Below are positions 38,687 through 47,477 of a DNA stretch of 64,000 nucleotides, piece after piece (positions within the stretch are counted from its first letter, which is position 1; every line of letters starts with the position of its first letter). The stretch lies in NCBI RefSeq assembly GCF_900110885.1, contig NZ_FOFJ01000013.1, positions 1 through 64,000 on the forward strand. Direction: 5' to 3'. The notes under the pieces are model-generated. The model searched no databases and was not told the origin of the DNA. It was given only the letters and a program-made list of their open reading frames with translations. The translations under genes and the position numbers were made by a program. The stretch is from Azotobacter beijerinckii. Its GTDB lineage: Bacteria; Pseudomonadota; Gammaproteobacteria; Pseudomonadales; Pseudomonadaceae.

Positions 38687-39333
38687 GAATGGGGCTCCAG
38701 ACTGGCGGCCAGCTCGCAGGCCTCGCGGGCCAGTTGGGTGATCTGGTCCCAGGCGCGGGCGCGGACCAGACTGGAGGGCGCGATCCAAGTGCCGCCGACG
38801 CAGGCGACATTGGGCAGGCCGAGAAAACTCAGCAGGTTGTCCGGAGTCACCCCGCCGGTGGGACAGAAGCGGATGCCGCTGAAGGGCTCCTTGAAGCTCT
38901 TCAACATCTTCACGCTGGTGGTGCCGTTGGCCGGGAACAGCTTCAGCGAACGATAGCCGAACTCCAACGCTTGCAGGATCTCCGAGGGCGTCATCACCCC
39001 CGGCAGGTAAGGGAGCCGGCAGTCGTCCGCAGCCGCCGCCAGGCGCTGGGTGCAGCCGGGACTGACGACGAACTGCGCGCCGGCGTCGCGGGCCTCGAGA
39101 AACTGCTCGCTGTGGATCAGGGTGCCGGCGCCGACCAGCAGGTCCGGCAACGCCTGACGGATCGCCGCCAGCGCATCCAGGGCGCGCGGGGTACGTAGCG
39201 TCACTTCCAGCACCTGGATGCCGCCCGCGTGCAGGGCCCGCGCCAAGTCCACCGCCAGCGCGACGTCCTCGATCACCAGTACCGGGAGTACGGGGCGCGC
39301 ACGCTGCAGCACCGCATCCATCGCCATGGGCAT
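38683..39333 (-). CDS. eda: KDPG/KHG aldolase
   Basis: A 216-residue class I aldolase of the Entner-Doudoroff pathway, cleaving 2-keto-3-deoxy-6-phosphogluconate. Motifs: VLEVTLRTPRALDAL, VGAGTLIHSEQF, FVVSPG, the Schiff-base Lys in SLKLFPAN and FCPTGGVTPDN. The remaining pathway genes (edd, zwf, glk) are absent here. It begins 21 bases after hptB and ends overlapping a thioesterase gene, an unusual context. Confidence 0.92.
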   Translation of the reverse strand: MPMAMDAVLQRARPVLPVLVIEDVALAVDLARALHAGGIQVLEVTLRTPRALDALAAIRQALPDLLVGAGTLIHSEQFLEARDAGAQFVVSPGCTQRLAAAADDCRLPYLPGVMTPSEILQALEFGYRSLKLFPANGTTSVKMLKSFKEPFSGIRFCPTGGVTPDNLLSFLGLPNVACVGGTWIAPSSLVRARAWDQITQLAREACELAASLEPHS

Positions 39334-39354
39334 GTTTTCTCTCCAGCTGGGGCG

Positions 39355-39702
39355 TCACCGGTGACGCTGTCGTTCGGACTCGATCAGGGTACGGATGATG
39401 GCGAACTCCTGCTCCGCCTGCTCCAGCAGTGCGGGCAGCGGAGCCAGGTCGCCGGCGCGGGCCGACTCTTCGAGCTGCCGGCACAGCTCGGCCAGCAGCG
39501 TCGCCCCCAGGTTGCCGCAACTGCCCTTGAAGCTGTGGGCGGCCCGGCGCAGGGCCTCGGCATCCCGAACTTCATGAGCCTGGCGCAGGGCCTGCAGGCG
39601 ATCTTCGGAGTCGCTCAGGAACGTATCCAGCAGGACCGGATATTCGTCCTCCATGACCTCCTGCAGCATCGCCAGAACACTAGGATCGAGATGCTCGGAC
39701 AC
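39355..39702 (-). CDS. hptB: Histidine phosphotransfer protein HptB
   Basis: A 115-residue Hpt four-helix protein with phospho-acceptor His56 in AAHSFKGSCGNLGA. It starts with GTG six bases after the hsbR stop. In P. aeruginosa HptB takes phosphate from hybrid kinases (PA1611, RetS-related and others) and passes it to HsbR, governing swarming, biofilm and rsmY expression. The adjacent hsbR and hsbA genes confirm the identity. Confidence 0.88.
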   Translation of the reverse strand: MSEHLDPSVLAMLQEVMEDEYPVLLDTFLSDSEDRLQALRQAHEVRDAEALRRAAHSFKGSCGNLGATLLAELCRQLEESARAGDLAPLPALLEQAEQEFAIIRTLIESERQRHR

Positions 39703-39708
39703 TCCACG

Positions 39709-41436
39709 TCACTCCTGAGCCAATTGGCAGTCCGGCGGATTATGCCGAGCAGGCCAGGAAAACTCCACGCACACGCTGCGCCCGTCCGGTGCCCAGCTGC
39801 AGCGGTCGGCGAGCTGGCGCACCAGCTTCAGGCCGCGCCCGCTCAGGTGCTCAGTGGAAGCGTGGCGTTCCAGCATCCGCTGCACATCAAAGCCCGGACC
39901 GCTGTCCTCGACGCGGATGCTCAGGCGTCCGCCCGCGCCCTCGGGGCGCAGGTCGAGATGAAAACGCACGTAGCCGTCGCAGAGGTTCGCCAGGCGCGCG
40001 CGGCGCTCCCGGTAGTATTCGGCGAAGCCCTGGGCATCGCGCTTGAGCGACGAGTCGAGGCCCATCACACCGTGCTCCAGCGCATTGGAGTAGAGCTCGG
40101 CGAGTACCGTGTAGAGCACGCTGCCGCGCAGGCGCAGCTCCTGTACCTCGAGCAGCAGTTGCAGCAGATAGGGCAGCGGGTTGAAGTGCTTGAGGGTTTC
40201 GGCGCGGAATTCGAAGCCGACCGACCAGTCCAGCGGAAAATCCTGTCCGGAGTCGGAGAAAATCAGCGGCGAATGCGGCAGCTGCCCCTGCTCCATCAGG
40301 CTGACCTCGATCAGGCTGACGTCGTCCTGCGCTTCGCCGCGGAAGGCGCTGAGCGCCTGCTGGATCTCGCCGAAGAGCAGATCCGGCTGGCAGTTGGCGG
40401 CGAACACCCCGAGCAGCCGCTCTTCGCCGAAGCACTCGCCGCCCAAGTTGCAGGTTTCCAGCACGCCGTCGGAAAGCAGGAAGATCCGGTCGCCGGTCTC
40501 CATGGGGTAGATCTCGTAGCGGTCGTCGAAACACGAGGAGTCGAGGATACCCAGCGGCAGATGGCGGGAGCGCAGGGGAATCCGCTCGCCGCTGCCGAGA
40601 CGCCGGAGATAGCCGTCCGGCAGGCCGCCGTTCCAGACCTCCACCACCCGCCGCTGGAAGCTCAGGTTGAGCATGACGGCGCAGCAGAACACCCCCACCG
40701 GCAGGATGCGCTTGAGCTTGGCGTTCATCTCGCGAAGGATTTCCGCCAGCGAATAGCCCTTGGCGGTCATGCCGTAGAAGACTTCGGCCAGGGGCATGGC
40801 GCCGATCGCCGCCGGCAGGCCGTGTCCGGTGAAGTCGCCAAGCAGCACGTGCATGCCGCCGGAGGGCTTGAAGGCCGCCAGCATCAGATCGCCGTTGAAC
40901 AGCGCATAGGGCGACTGCAGGTAGCGGATGTTCGGCGCATCGAGACAGCCGGAGTGGGCGACCTTGTCGAACACCGCCTTGGCCACCCGCTGCTCGTTGA
41001 GCAGGTGCTCGTTGTGCCGGGCGATCAGGTCGCGCTGCTCCAACACCGTGGCCTGCAGCCGGCGCAGACGGTCCATGGCCTTGATCTTGGCGTCAAGGAT
41101 CACCCGGTTGTAGGGCTTGGCGAGGAAATCGTCGCCACCGGCATCCAGGCACTGGGCCAGGGCCTCGCTCTCGGTCAGCGAGGTGAGGAAGATGATCGGC
41201 ACCAGCTCCTCGCCGGCCATCTGCTTGATCCGCCGGGCGGCCTCGAAGCCGTCCATCAACGGCATCAGGGCGTCCATCAGGACCATGTGCGGGCGCTCGC
41301 GGGCGAATATCATGATCGCCTCGAGCCCATTGCCGGCGGTCAGCACGCGATACCCCTGACGGCCGACGATGGTTGCCAGCAGCATCCGGTCCGCGGGACT
41401 GTCCTCGGCGATCAGGATGCACAGGGGCGACGGCAT
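39709..41436 (-). CDS. hsbR: HsbR: receiver, PP2C phosphatase and anti-sigma-factor kinase
   Basis: A 575-residue three-part protein. The receiver (1-125) has Asp55 (VLMDALMPL) and Lys in AKPYN. A SpoIIE-type PP2C domain follows (about 190-400: GGMHVLLGDFTGHGLPAAIGAMPLAEVF, IFLLSDGVLET). The C-terminal HATPase has N box LAELYSNALEHG and DSGPGFD, GRGLKLVRQLAD. In Pseudomonas HsbR, phosphorylated via HptB, dephosphorylates HsbA; unphosphorylated it acts as the HsbA kinase. Confidence 0.9.
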   Translation of the reverse strand: MPSPLCILIAEDSPADRMLLATIVGRQGYRVLTAGNGLEAIMIFARERPHMVLMDALMPLMDGFEAARRIKQMAGEELVPIIFLTSLTESEALAQCLDAGGDDFLAKPYNRVILDAKIKAMDRLRRLQATVLEQRDLIARHNEHLLNEQRVAKAVFDKVAHSGCLDAPNIRYLQSPYALFNGDLMLAAFKPSGGMHVLLGDFTGHGLPAAIGAMPLAEVFYGMTAKGYSLAEILREMNAKLKRILPVGVFCCAVMLNLSFQRRVVEVWNGGLPDGYLRRLGSGERIPLRSRHLPLGILDSSCFDDRYEIYPMETGDRIFLLSDGVLETCNLGGECFGEERLLGVFAANCQPDLLFGEIQQALSAFRGEAQDDVSLIEVSLMEQGQLPHSPLIFSDSGQDFPLDWSVGFEFRAETLKHFNPLPYLLQLLLEVQELRLRGSVLYTVLAELYSNALEHGVMGLDSSLKRDAQGFAEYYRERRARLANLCDGYVRFHLDLRPEGAGGRLSIRVEDSGPGFDVQRMLERHASTEHLSGRGLKLVRQLADRCSWAPDGRSVCVEFSWPARHNPPDCQLAQE

Positions 41437-41446
41437 GGGACGGCCC

Positions 41447-41752
41447 CTAGGCGATGTGGAAGAGCTGTTCGAAATTGGAAATCGACAGGATCTTGCGCAC
41501 GTCCGGGCTGCAGTGGATCAGGCGGATCTGCGCCCGCTCGCCGCCGGCATGGTCGCGCAGCAGCAGGAGCATGCCGAGCGCCGAGCTATCGAGGTAGGTC
41601 GCCCCCTGCAGGTCGACGACATAGCGTTTCGGGGTGACGTTCACCCGCTCGTAGGCATCCCGGAATTCCTGGTGGGCGCCGAAATCGAAGCGCCCCTGGA
41701 TGAAAATGGTCAGTTCTTGTCCGTCTGCCGAAGGCTGCGAAGTGATAGCCAT
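41447..41752 (-). CDS. hsbA: HsbA, anti-anti-sigma factor (STAS domain)
   Basis: A 101-residue STAS protein with the phosphorylatable serine pair in YLDSSALGMLLLL (Ser56/57). The start has GAGGAG seven bases upstream. In P. aeruginosa HsbA binds the anti-sigma factor FlgM or the diguanylate cyclase HsbD depending on its phosphorylation, switching between motility and sessile life. No flgM gene is in this window. Confidence 0.88.
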   Translation of the reverse strand: MAITSQPSADGQELTIFIQGRFDFGAHQEFRDAYERVNVTPKRYVVDLQGATYLDSSALGMLLLLRDHAGGERAQIRLIHCSPDVRKILSISNFEQLFHIA

Positions 41753-41791
41753 GCGGTGCTCCTCAGGTGTGTGTCGTCGCTGCAGTGAGAT

Positions 41792-43297
41792 TTAACACTC
41801 GGCTCCCGGCGGGGCAACCGCCGATCGATTGTCGACGGCTACGAAAGCCCCCGGCTCCACCGCGTCGCCGCCGTCCTCGCGCCGGCTCATGCCGTACTTG
41901 CGCATCTTCTCTACCAGCGTCGTGCGGCGGATCCGCAGGCGCTCGGCGGCCCGCGCCACCACGCCGGCGGAGTCGTCCAGCGCCTGCTGGATGAGCGTCT
42001 GCTCGAGGGAGGCCAGATAATCCTTCAGGTCCAGCCCCTCCGGCGGCAGCAGGGCGAGGCTGGACGGATCCGACAGGCCGACCTCGAACACCCCGCCCTC
42101 GTCGCCCTGCTCGTCCTCGACTTCGATATGGCGGTATTTCTTCGGCAACTCCTGCACGCCGATGACTCCATAGGGGTGCATGATCGCCATGCGCTCCACC
42201 AGATTGGCCAGCTCGCGCAGATTACCCGGCCAGTCGTGACGACACAGCGACATGATCGCCGCCGAGTTGAAGCGGATCGATCCCAGCTTGTCGTGCTCCA
42301 GCCGGGCGATCAGTTCGTTCAGCAACAGCGGGAGATCCTCCACCCGCTCCCGCAGCGGCGGCATCTCGATGGGGAACACGCTGAGCAGGTAGTAAAGGTC
42401 CTCGCGGAAGCTGCCTTCCCCGACCATCGCCTCGAGGTCCTTGTGGCTTGCGGCGACGATACGCACATCGACGCTCTGCGTCTGCGTGCTGCCCAGGCGC
42501 TCGAAGACGCCCTCCTTCAGCACCCGCAGCAGCCGGGCCTGCATCGACAGCGGCAGGGCGTCGACTTCATCGAGGAACAGCACGCCCCCCTGAGCCAGCT
42601 CGAGGCGCCCGGCGTAATTGTAGAGGGCACCGCCGAAAGCCCCCTGCTCGTGCCCGCACAACTCGCTCTCCAGCAGTTCGACGGCGATGGCGCTGCAGTT
42701 GACCGGTACGAAGGGCGCATCGCGACGTCGGGAATGATAGTGCAGGTTGCGCGCCACCACCTCCTTGCCGGTTCCGGACTCGCCCTGCAGCAGCACGCAG
42801 GCATCGGTATCGGCCACTTGCTGCAGCAGCTGACGCACCTGCTGGATCGCCCGGCTGGTACCGACCAGGCTGCGGAACAGATTGGGCTCGCGCGACAGAC
42901 CGCGCCCCTGACCGGGCATCGCGCGGTAGACCTGGGCCCGGTGCAGGGAATCGAGCAGCTTGTTATAGGAAGGCGGCATCTCCAGGCTGGCCAGCACCTG
43001 CCGCCGCACCTCTTTCGGCCAATCCGCCGGCGGATGCTGACCGAGCAGCAGCACCGGCAGGGTCTCGTCCCAACCGCGGAGCGCCTTGATCAGCTCGAGT
43101 CCCCCGCCCCGCGCCTCGACCGTCCCCAGCAGCACGCACAGCAACTCCCGACTGGAGGCCAGCGCTTCGACCCGCTCTCGCCACTGCGTACTGGCACAGG
43201 CCAGATGCTGCTCGTCGAGAAAATCGAGAATGACCGACAGGTCCCGACGCCGGTCGAGGTTATCGTCGATCAGAAGAATCTTTATGTCACGCCACAT
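41792..43297 (-). CDS. fleQ: FleQ-like enhancer-binding protein with altered sigma-54 contact loop
   Basis: A 501-residue FleQ orthologue: N-terminal FleQ domain from [13 protein letters not shown], linker [16 protein letters not shown] with the LFRS c-di-GMP motif, AAA+ domain with Walker A GESGTGKE (172-179), and a C-terminal Fis helix-turn-helix. Two key positions are changed. GAFTGA reads GAFGGA (219-224, DNA 42626-42643). The second predicted arginine finger, in FREDLYYRL, is Leu304 (FREDLYYLL). DEIGDMP is DEVDALP. It may be unable to activate sigma-54 promoters yet still bind DNA and c-di-GMP. hsbA follows 39 bases downstream. Confidence 0.9.
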   Translation of the reverse strand: MWRDIKILLIDDNLDRRRDLSVILDFLDEQHLACASTQWRERVEALASSRELLCVLLGTVEARGGGLELIKALRGWDETLPVLLLGQHPPADWPKEVRRQVLASLEMPPSYNKLLDSLHRAQVYRAMPGQGRGLSREPNLFRSLVGTSRAIQQVRQLLQQVADTDACVLLQGESGTGKEVVARNLHYHSRRRDAPFVPVNCSAIAVELLESELCGHEQGAFGGALYNYAGRLELAQGGVLFLDEVDALPLSMQARLLRVLKEGVFERLGSTQTQSVDVRIVAASHKDLEAMVGEGSFREDLYYLLSVFPIEMPPLRERVEDLPLLLNELIARLEHDKLGSIRFNSAAIMSLCRHDWPGNLRELANLVERMAIMHPYGVIGVQELPKKYRHIEVEDEQGDEGGVFEVGLSDPSSLALLPPEGLDLKDYLASLEQTLIQQALDDSAGVVARAAERLRIRRTTLVEKMRKYGMSRREDGGDAVEPGAFVAVDNRSAVAPPGAEC

Positions 43298-43595
43298 GTT
43301 GTCGGGTATCTGAACTGAAGAGGCCTCGGGAAGCGCCATCGGGGCGCGCAACCTGCACGGCCGCCCGCGGTCGGGACTTCAACCTATGGCATCAAATCGA
43401 GAGAAAGGCACATCCATGGGCACCCGCCGGCGAAACTCCGGCGGAGCGGACAGGCAGACGGCACTGGACGATCCCGGATATCTGAGGCGAGCGACTGGCA
43501 CACCGGCCAATCCGCTTAGATATGCTTGAGTGAACGCCGGCATTCTACAAAGGATGCTCCCCGCTCGATAGCCGTGCCGGCGGGACGCAGGTGCG

Positions 43596-44210
43596 CTAAT
43601 GCAGGCGAATGCCCAGCTCGGCCAGCCGCAGCAGATCCTCCGGTCCCTCCACCTCCCACAGCCGCGGCAACAGGCAGTGCTTCCAGCCCAGCTGACGCAG
43701 GCGCTCGCAGGTGATCGGCAGCACCTCCTCGCAGCCCCAGGGAACCGCCTCGAACAGCAGCGGATCGACCCGCCGCAGACCCAGCAGGGCATAATCGCCG
43801 TGCTCGGCCGGCCCGAGCACCGCATCCCCCTCGCGCAGGGCCGCGCAGGCAGCATTCAGGTAGTCGCCGTCCAGTGCCGGGCAATCGTTGCCGATCAGGA
43901 TCACCGCATCGGTGGTACAGAGGCCGAGGGTGGCGATACGGCGCATCCGCTCGCCCAGGTCGCCCGCCGGTTGCTCGACGACGGCCCAGCCGCAGGCCTC
44001 CGCCATGGCGCCCAGAGCGTCGTCGGGGCCCTCGTCGAGCCAGAGGAAGCGCTCCTGGAAATCGCTCGCCGGCAGGTTCAGCGCACGCTCCACCAGCAGG
44101 CGCTGCAGGTCGCATGCACCGTCCTCGCCCAGACTCGGGATCAGGCGAGGCTTGACCTGACCGGGGGCCAGGGCGTGGACCAGCAAGTGCAAGGAAATCG
44201 ACAGGCTCAT
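43596..44210 (-). CDS. DUF2064 family protein (glycosyltransferase-like)
   Basis: A 204-residue protein with a GT-A-like core: LLVHALAPGQVKPRLIPSLGEDGA, VILIGNDCPALDGDYLNAA, EHGDYALLGLRRVDPLLFEAVPWG. This matches DUF2064 (TIGR04282-type) proteins, related to nucleotidyl/glycosyl transferases and sometimes linked to arsenosugar synthesis. The ATG at 44210 begins the conserved MSLSISL strand. No arsenic genes are nearby, so the role is unknown. Confidence 0.75.
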   Translation of the reverse strand: MSLSISLHLLVHALAPGQVKPRLIPSLGEDGACDLQRLLVERALNLPASDFQERFLWLDEGPDDALGAMAEACGWAVVEQPAGDLGERMRRIATLGLCTTDAVILIGNDCPALDGDYLNAACAALREGDAVLGPAEHGDYALLGLRRVDPLLFEAVPWGCEEVLPITCERLRQLGWKHCLLPRLWEVEGPEDLLRLAELGIRLH

Positions 44211-44401
44211 GCCAGGGTTCTCCCTCGTGATGCGCCAGTCGGCCAGCGGGCTACCGCGCCCTGACCAGGCCAAGCGCAAATGCCACATCGGCCCTACAGT
44301 ACGCCTGATTCCATGACCGTCACAGCACGGCGCCCGCCTGTACCGATCAAAGGTCCCCTGCCTCCACCGGGGCAGGCCACGAACGGAAGGATCCCGGGCG
44401 C

Positions 44402-45742
44402 TCAGGCCTGGCTTGCCAGAATGCGCCGCTCCCAGGGAGTGATCTCGTCGAGAAAGCTAGCCAGCTCCAAGCTCTTGCTGGCGACGTACCCCTCGATGAA
44501 TTCGTCGCCGAACAACTCTCTCGCCAGTTGGCTGCGCTCGAGGCGAGCCAGCGCGACCGGCATGCCGCTCGGCAGGGTCAGGGCTTCCGGCACCTGGAAC
44601 TCGCCCTGCAGCGGCGCGCTCGGCTCCACCTGTTGCAGCAGCCCGAACAGCCCGGCAGCCAGGCTGGCGGCGATGGCCAAGTAGGGATTGGCGTCGGCGC
44701 CCGGCAGACGGTTTTCGACCCGCCGCGCCGCCGGCGGACTAGCCGGAATGCGCAAGCCCGCCGCACGATTGTCGTGGGACCAACAGGCGTTGTTCGGCGA
44801 TGCATAGGGATGGCACAGCCGCTGGTAGGAGTTGACGTGCGGGGCGAACAGCAGGGTGAAGTCGGCGAGTGCCCGCTGCTGGCCGCCGATGAAGTGGCGG
44901 AACGCCAGCGTCGGTTCGCCGTGCTCGTCACTGAACAGATTCCGCCCACTGCCCGACTCCACCAGGCTTTGATGGATATGCATGGAGCTGCCGGGAACCC
45001 CGGCTAGCGGCTTGGCCATGCACACCACCATCAGCCCGTGCCTGAGCGCCACCTCCCTGAGCAGGTACTTGAACAGGAAGGTCTGGTCGGCCAGCTGCAA
45101 GGCATCGCCATGCAGCAGGTTGATCTCGAACTGGCTGATGCCCATCTCGTGCATAAAGGTATCGCGCGGCAGGTCGAGCGCCGCCATGCAGCGGTAGACA
45201 TCCTCGAAGAACGGCTGCAGGCCGTTGCTGGAGGAAATGCCGAAGGCCGAGAAACCGGATTCGCGCCGCCCATCGAGTCCGGTCGGCGGCTGAAACGGCT
45301 GCTGTGGATCGCCATGCGGGGCGAAGACGAAGAACTCCAGCTCGGTGGCCACCACCGGCTGCCAGCCCTGGCGGGCGTAGGCGGCCAGCACCCGCTTGAG
45401 CTGGGTGCGGGTGGACAGCGGCGAACCGCCCCCCTTGAGTTCCTCGGCATCGCAGATCGCCAGCGCCCGCGGCCGCTCGCACCAGGGCAGAAGATGGATC
45501 TGCCGCGGGTCGGCGACCAGCAGCAGGTCGCCGTCGTCGCCGCCGTAGAAGCGAGCCGGCGGATAGCCGCCCATGATGCATTGCAGTAGCACCCCACGCG
45601 CCAGTTGCAGACGCCGCCCTTCGAGAAAGCCCGCGGCGGTCATCACCTTGCCGCGGGGCACCCCGTTGAGATCGGGCGTGACGCACTCGACCTCCTCGAT
45701 ACCGGCCAGACGCTCGGCGAGAGGCAGCTGAGGCTTGATCAT
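44402..45742 (-). CDS. Glutamine-synthetase-like ligase, probably gamma-glutamylpolyamine synthetase (PauA/PuuA type)
   Basis: A 446-residue member of the GlnA-III/PuuA branch. Motifs: PDLNGVPRGKVM near the start, VATELEFFVF (metal-binding Glu), HEMGISQFEINLLHGDAL, GSSMHIHQSLVE, SYQRLCHPYASPNNACWSHDNRAAGLRIP and ENRLPGADANPYLAIAASLAAG. It lacks the adenylylation Tyr region of GlnA. In Pseudomonas such enzymes glutamylate putrescine or other polyamines for catabolism. No other pau genes adjoin, so the substrate is open. Confidence 0.8.
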   Translation of the reverse strand: MIKPQLPLAERLAGIEEVECVTPDLNGVPRGKVMTAAGFLEGRRLQLARGVLLQCIMGGYPPARFYGGDDGDLLLVADPRQIHLLPWCERPRALAICDAEELKGGGSPLSTRTQLKRVLAAYARQGWQPVVATELEFFVFAPHGDPQQPFQPPTGLDGRRESGFSAFGISSSNGLQPFFEDVYRCMAALDLPRDTFMHEMGISQFEINLLHGDALQLADQTFLFKYLLREVALRHGLMVVCMAKPLAGVPGSSMHIHQSLVESGSGRNLFSDEHGEPTLAFRHFIGGQQRALADFTLLFAPHVNSYQRLCHPYASPNNACWSHDNRAAGLRIPASPPAARRVENRLPGADANPYLAIAASLAAGLFGLLQQVEPSAPLQGEFQVPEALTLPSGMPVALARLERSQLARELFGDEFIEGYVASKSLELASFLDEITPWERRILASQA

Positions 45743-45905
45743 GACGGGGCCTCCCCTTCCACGGCAGTCAGTACACAGTACGCAGCCGATGCCCGGGAGT
45801 TCAAGCTGTCCAGGCTGCCCCGAAAGTCAAGCCATCCCCCCTCGCCCAGCAGCGATGCCGTACCCTTGGCACAAACCGCACGCGCCTATCGACGACGAAC
45901 GCTCA

Positions 45906-46343
45906 ATGATGGAACCCATGGTCTACACTGGACTCTTTCTGCTGGCTCTGGCCGCCGCGACGCTCTTGCCGGCGCAGTCGGAGGTCGCACTGGCCGGCCT
46001 TCTGCTGGATGGCTCCCATTCGACGGGGGGACTGCTCGCTGCGGCCACCGCTGGCAATACGCTGGGTTCGCTGGTGAACTGGCTGCTCGGCCGCTCCATC
46101 GAGCATTACCGGGAGCGGCGCTGGTTCCCAACCGATACCGAACAACTGGAACGCGCCCAACGCTGGTATCGCCGTCATGGCCGCTGGTCGCTGCTGCTCA
46201 GCTGGCTTCCGCTCGTCGGCGATCCACTGACCCTGGTGGCCGGCATCATGCGCGAACCGCTGCCGAGCTTTCTGCTCATCGTCGCTCTGGCCAAGGCTGG
46301 ACGTTATCTGGCTGTCACGGCAGTCACGCTGGGATGGGGATAG
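45906..46343 (+). CDS. YqaA/DedA-family membrane protein
   Basis: A 144-145-residue protein (two adjacent ATGs, 45906 and 45909). It has SNARE-associated-type helices: TLLPAQSEVALAGLLLDG, AATAGNTLGSLVNWLLGR, RRHGRWSLLLSWLPLVGDPLTLVAGIMREPL. The NTLG and SWLPLVGDP motifs define the YqaA subgroup. DedA proteins are polyprenyl-phosphate or phospholipid flippases in several bacteria; this subgroup is uncharacterised. Confidence 0.82.
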   Translation: MMEPMVYTGLFLLALAAATLLPAQSEVALAGLLLDGSHSTGGLLAAATAGNTLGSLVNWLLGRSIEHYRERRWFPTDTEQLERAQRWYRRHGRWSLLLSWLPLVGDPLTLVAGIMREPLPSFLLIVALAKAGRYLAVTAVTLGWG

Positions 46344-46368
46344 AGATGCGCCACATGCATCCAGAAAC

Positions 46369-46402
46369 AAAAACCCCCGCTCTAGGCAGGGATTCTGGGG
46401 GC
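46369..46402 (-). terminator. Probable terminator of tRNA-Arg(CCU)
   Basis: On the minus strand CCCCC pairs with GGGGG, followed by TTTTTG, just after the tRNA 3' end. The loop is long, so strength is moderate. Confidence 0.5.
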
Positions 46403-46419
46403 GTTCCGAACCGTAGTGG

Positions 46420-46494
46420 TGGCGCCCCCTGCTGGAGTCGAACCAGCATCTAGCCCTTAGGAGGGGCTTGTTCTATCCATTGAACTAAGGGGAC
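46420..46494 (-). tRNA. tRNA-Arg (anticodon CCU)
   Basis: A 75-base cloverleaf with encoded CCA. The acceptor GTCCCCT pairs with AGGGGGC (one G-U), and the anticodon arm is AGCCC-CTCCTAA-GGGCT, giving anticodon CCT for AGG codons. The T arm contains GGTTCGACTCC. It stands alone. Confidence 0.95.
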
Positions 46495-46880
46495 ATATTT
46501 GAACTATCGTCGAACTTGGCGCATCCGCGGTTGCCTGCGAGCACACTCGCCAGCGCGTTGGCCAATCGCATGAGCTAACGGCGATGGAGCGGCATTTTAG
46601 CCATGAAAATACTTTTTGTCATGCGCACCGCATACGCATAGAAGCAGGGATCGCCACGGAACAACACACCATTCGCACAGTCGACTCTTGGGCTTGGTGC
46701 AGGATTGCCACACAAGGCATCGCGATGCCAATGAAACATGCAGACAGATCGGCTCATCTCGCTGCTTGCAATCGATTCAAGCATTGAGAAGAGTGAACCA
46801 CTGCAGCAAGCGAGGGTCATACCGAAAACGCACTTGCAAGCTAATTGCCAGCATTCTATAACAACTCACCGGTCGATACT
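46495..46880. other. Region upstream of amrZ
   Basis: About 385 bases between the tRNA-Arg and amrZ. Short plus-strand frames at 46584-46861 have no family likeness and weak starts. GAACTT at 46512 followed after 17 bases by CTGCGA only partly resembles an AlgU promoter. I see no other defined element. Confidence 0.4.
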
Positions 46881-47219
46881 ATGCAACCTATGAAACAGGC
46901 AATCTACTCCAGCCGTACCGCCGATAAATTCGTCGTTCGCCTGCCCGACGGCATGCGCGAACGCATCGCGGATGTGGCGCGCAACCACCACCGCAGCATG
47001 AATTCGGAGATCATTGCACGTCTGGAGCAGAGCCTGCTTCAGGAAGATGCCTTGGGCGAGGACCTGAGCCTGCGCCTGGACAGTCCCGAACTCTCCCTGC
47101 ATGAGCGGGAGCTTCTGCAGCGCTTCCGGCAACTGACCCGACGCCAGCAGAATGCCTTGGTCGCCCTGATCGCGCAGGATAGCGAACTCGCGACTGAAGG
47201 CCTGACCAGCGAGCAGTAG
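46881..47219 (+). CDS. amrZ: AmrZ, Arc-type ribbon-helix-helix regulator
   Basis: A 112-residue protein nearly matching Pseudomonas AmrZ (AlgZ): [44 protein letters not shown] is the ribbon-helix-helix with the DNA-contact Lys, Val and Arg of the beta strand, and the tetramerising C-terminal region is [19 protein letters not shown]. In P. aeruginosa AmrZ activates alginate algD and twitching and represses fleQ. The start at ATG 46881 matches the family N-terminus; the upstream frame is unrelated. Confidence 0.92.
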   Translation: MQPMKQAIYSSRTADKFVVRLPDGMRERIADVARNHHRSMNSEIIARLEQSLLQEDALGEDLSLRLDSPELSLHERELLQRFRQLTRRQQNALVALIAQDSELATEGLTSEQ

Positions 47220-47283
47220 TCGCATGATCGACATGCACTGTCTTCGATCAGATTTTTTCCTGAACCGTCAGAGGCTGGTGCAG

Positions 47284-47313
47284 AGAACAGGCCTATATCC
47301 ATAGGCCTGTTCT
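47284..47313. terminator. Strong hairpin between amrZ and mgtE
   Basis: A perfect 13-base stem (AGAACAGGCCTAT with ATAGGCCTGTTCT) closed by a four-base loop ATCC, midway between two convergent genes. It is the likely shared terminator although a T run is lacking. Confidence 0.7.
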
Positions 47314-47477
47314 GGGCAGGAGGATTTGCCCTCTTTGGCGCCGCGACGTTGCATCAAAGCGCCTCCTCAAGCTCATGCGACTCGGTGATCGACATGAGCC
47401 ATATGCAAACCTCACCTCGGCCGCTCATCGCATTCTGAACCGCCCCGCCGACTCGCTCCTTCGGCATCGACGCCAAC

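Noticed and set aside
46512-46540. Possible AlgU (sigma-22) promoter upstream of amrZ
   Set aside because: GAACTT is present but the -10 part (CTGCGA) fits TCTGA only partly, and it lies about 340 bases from the start codon.
46584-46861. Short plus-strand ORFs between tRNA-Arg and amrZ
   Set aside because: No homology, weak starts, and overlapping frames of equal quality.
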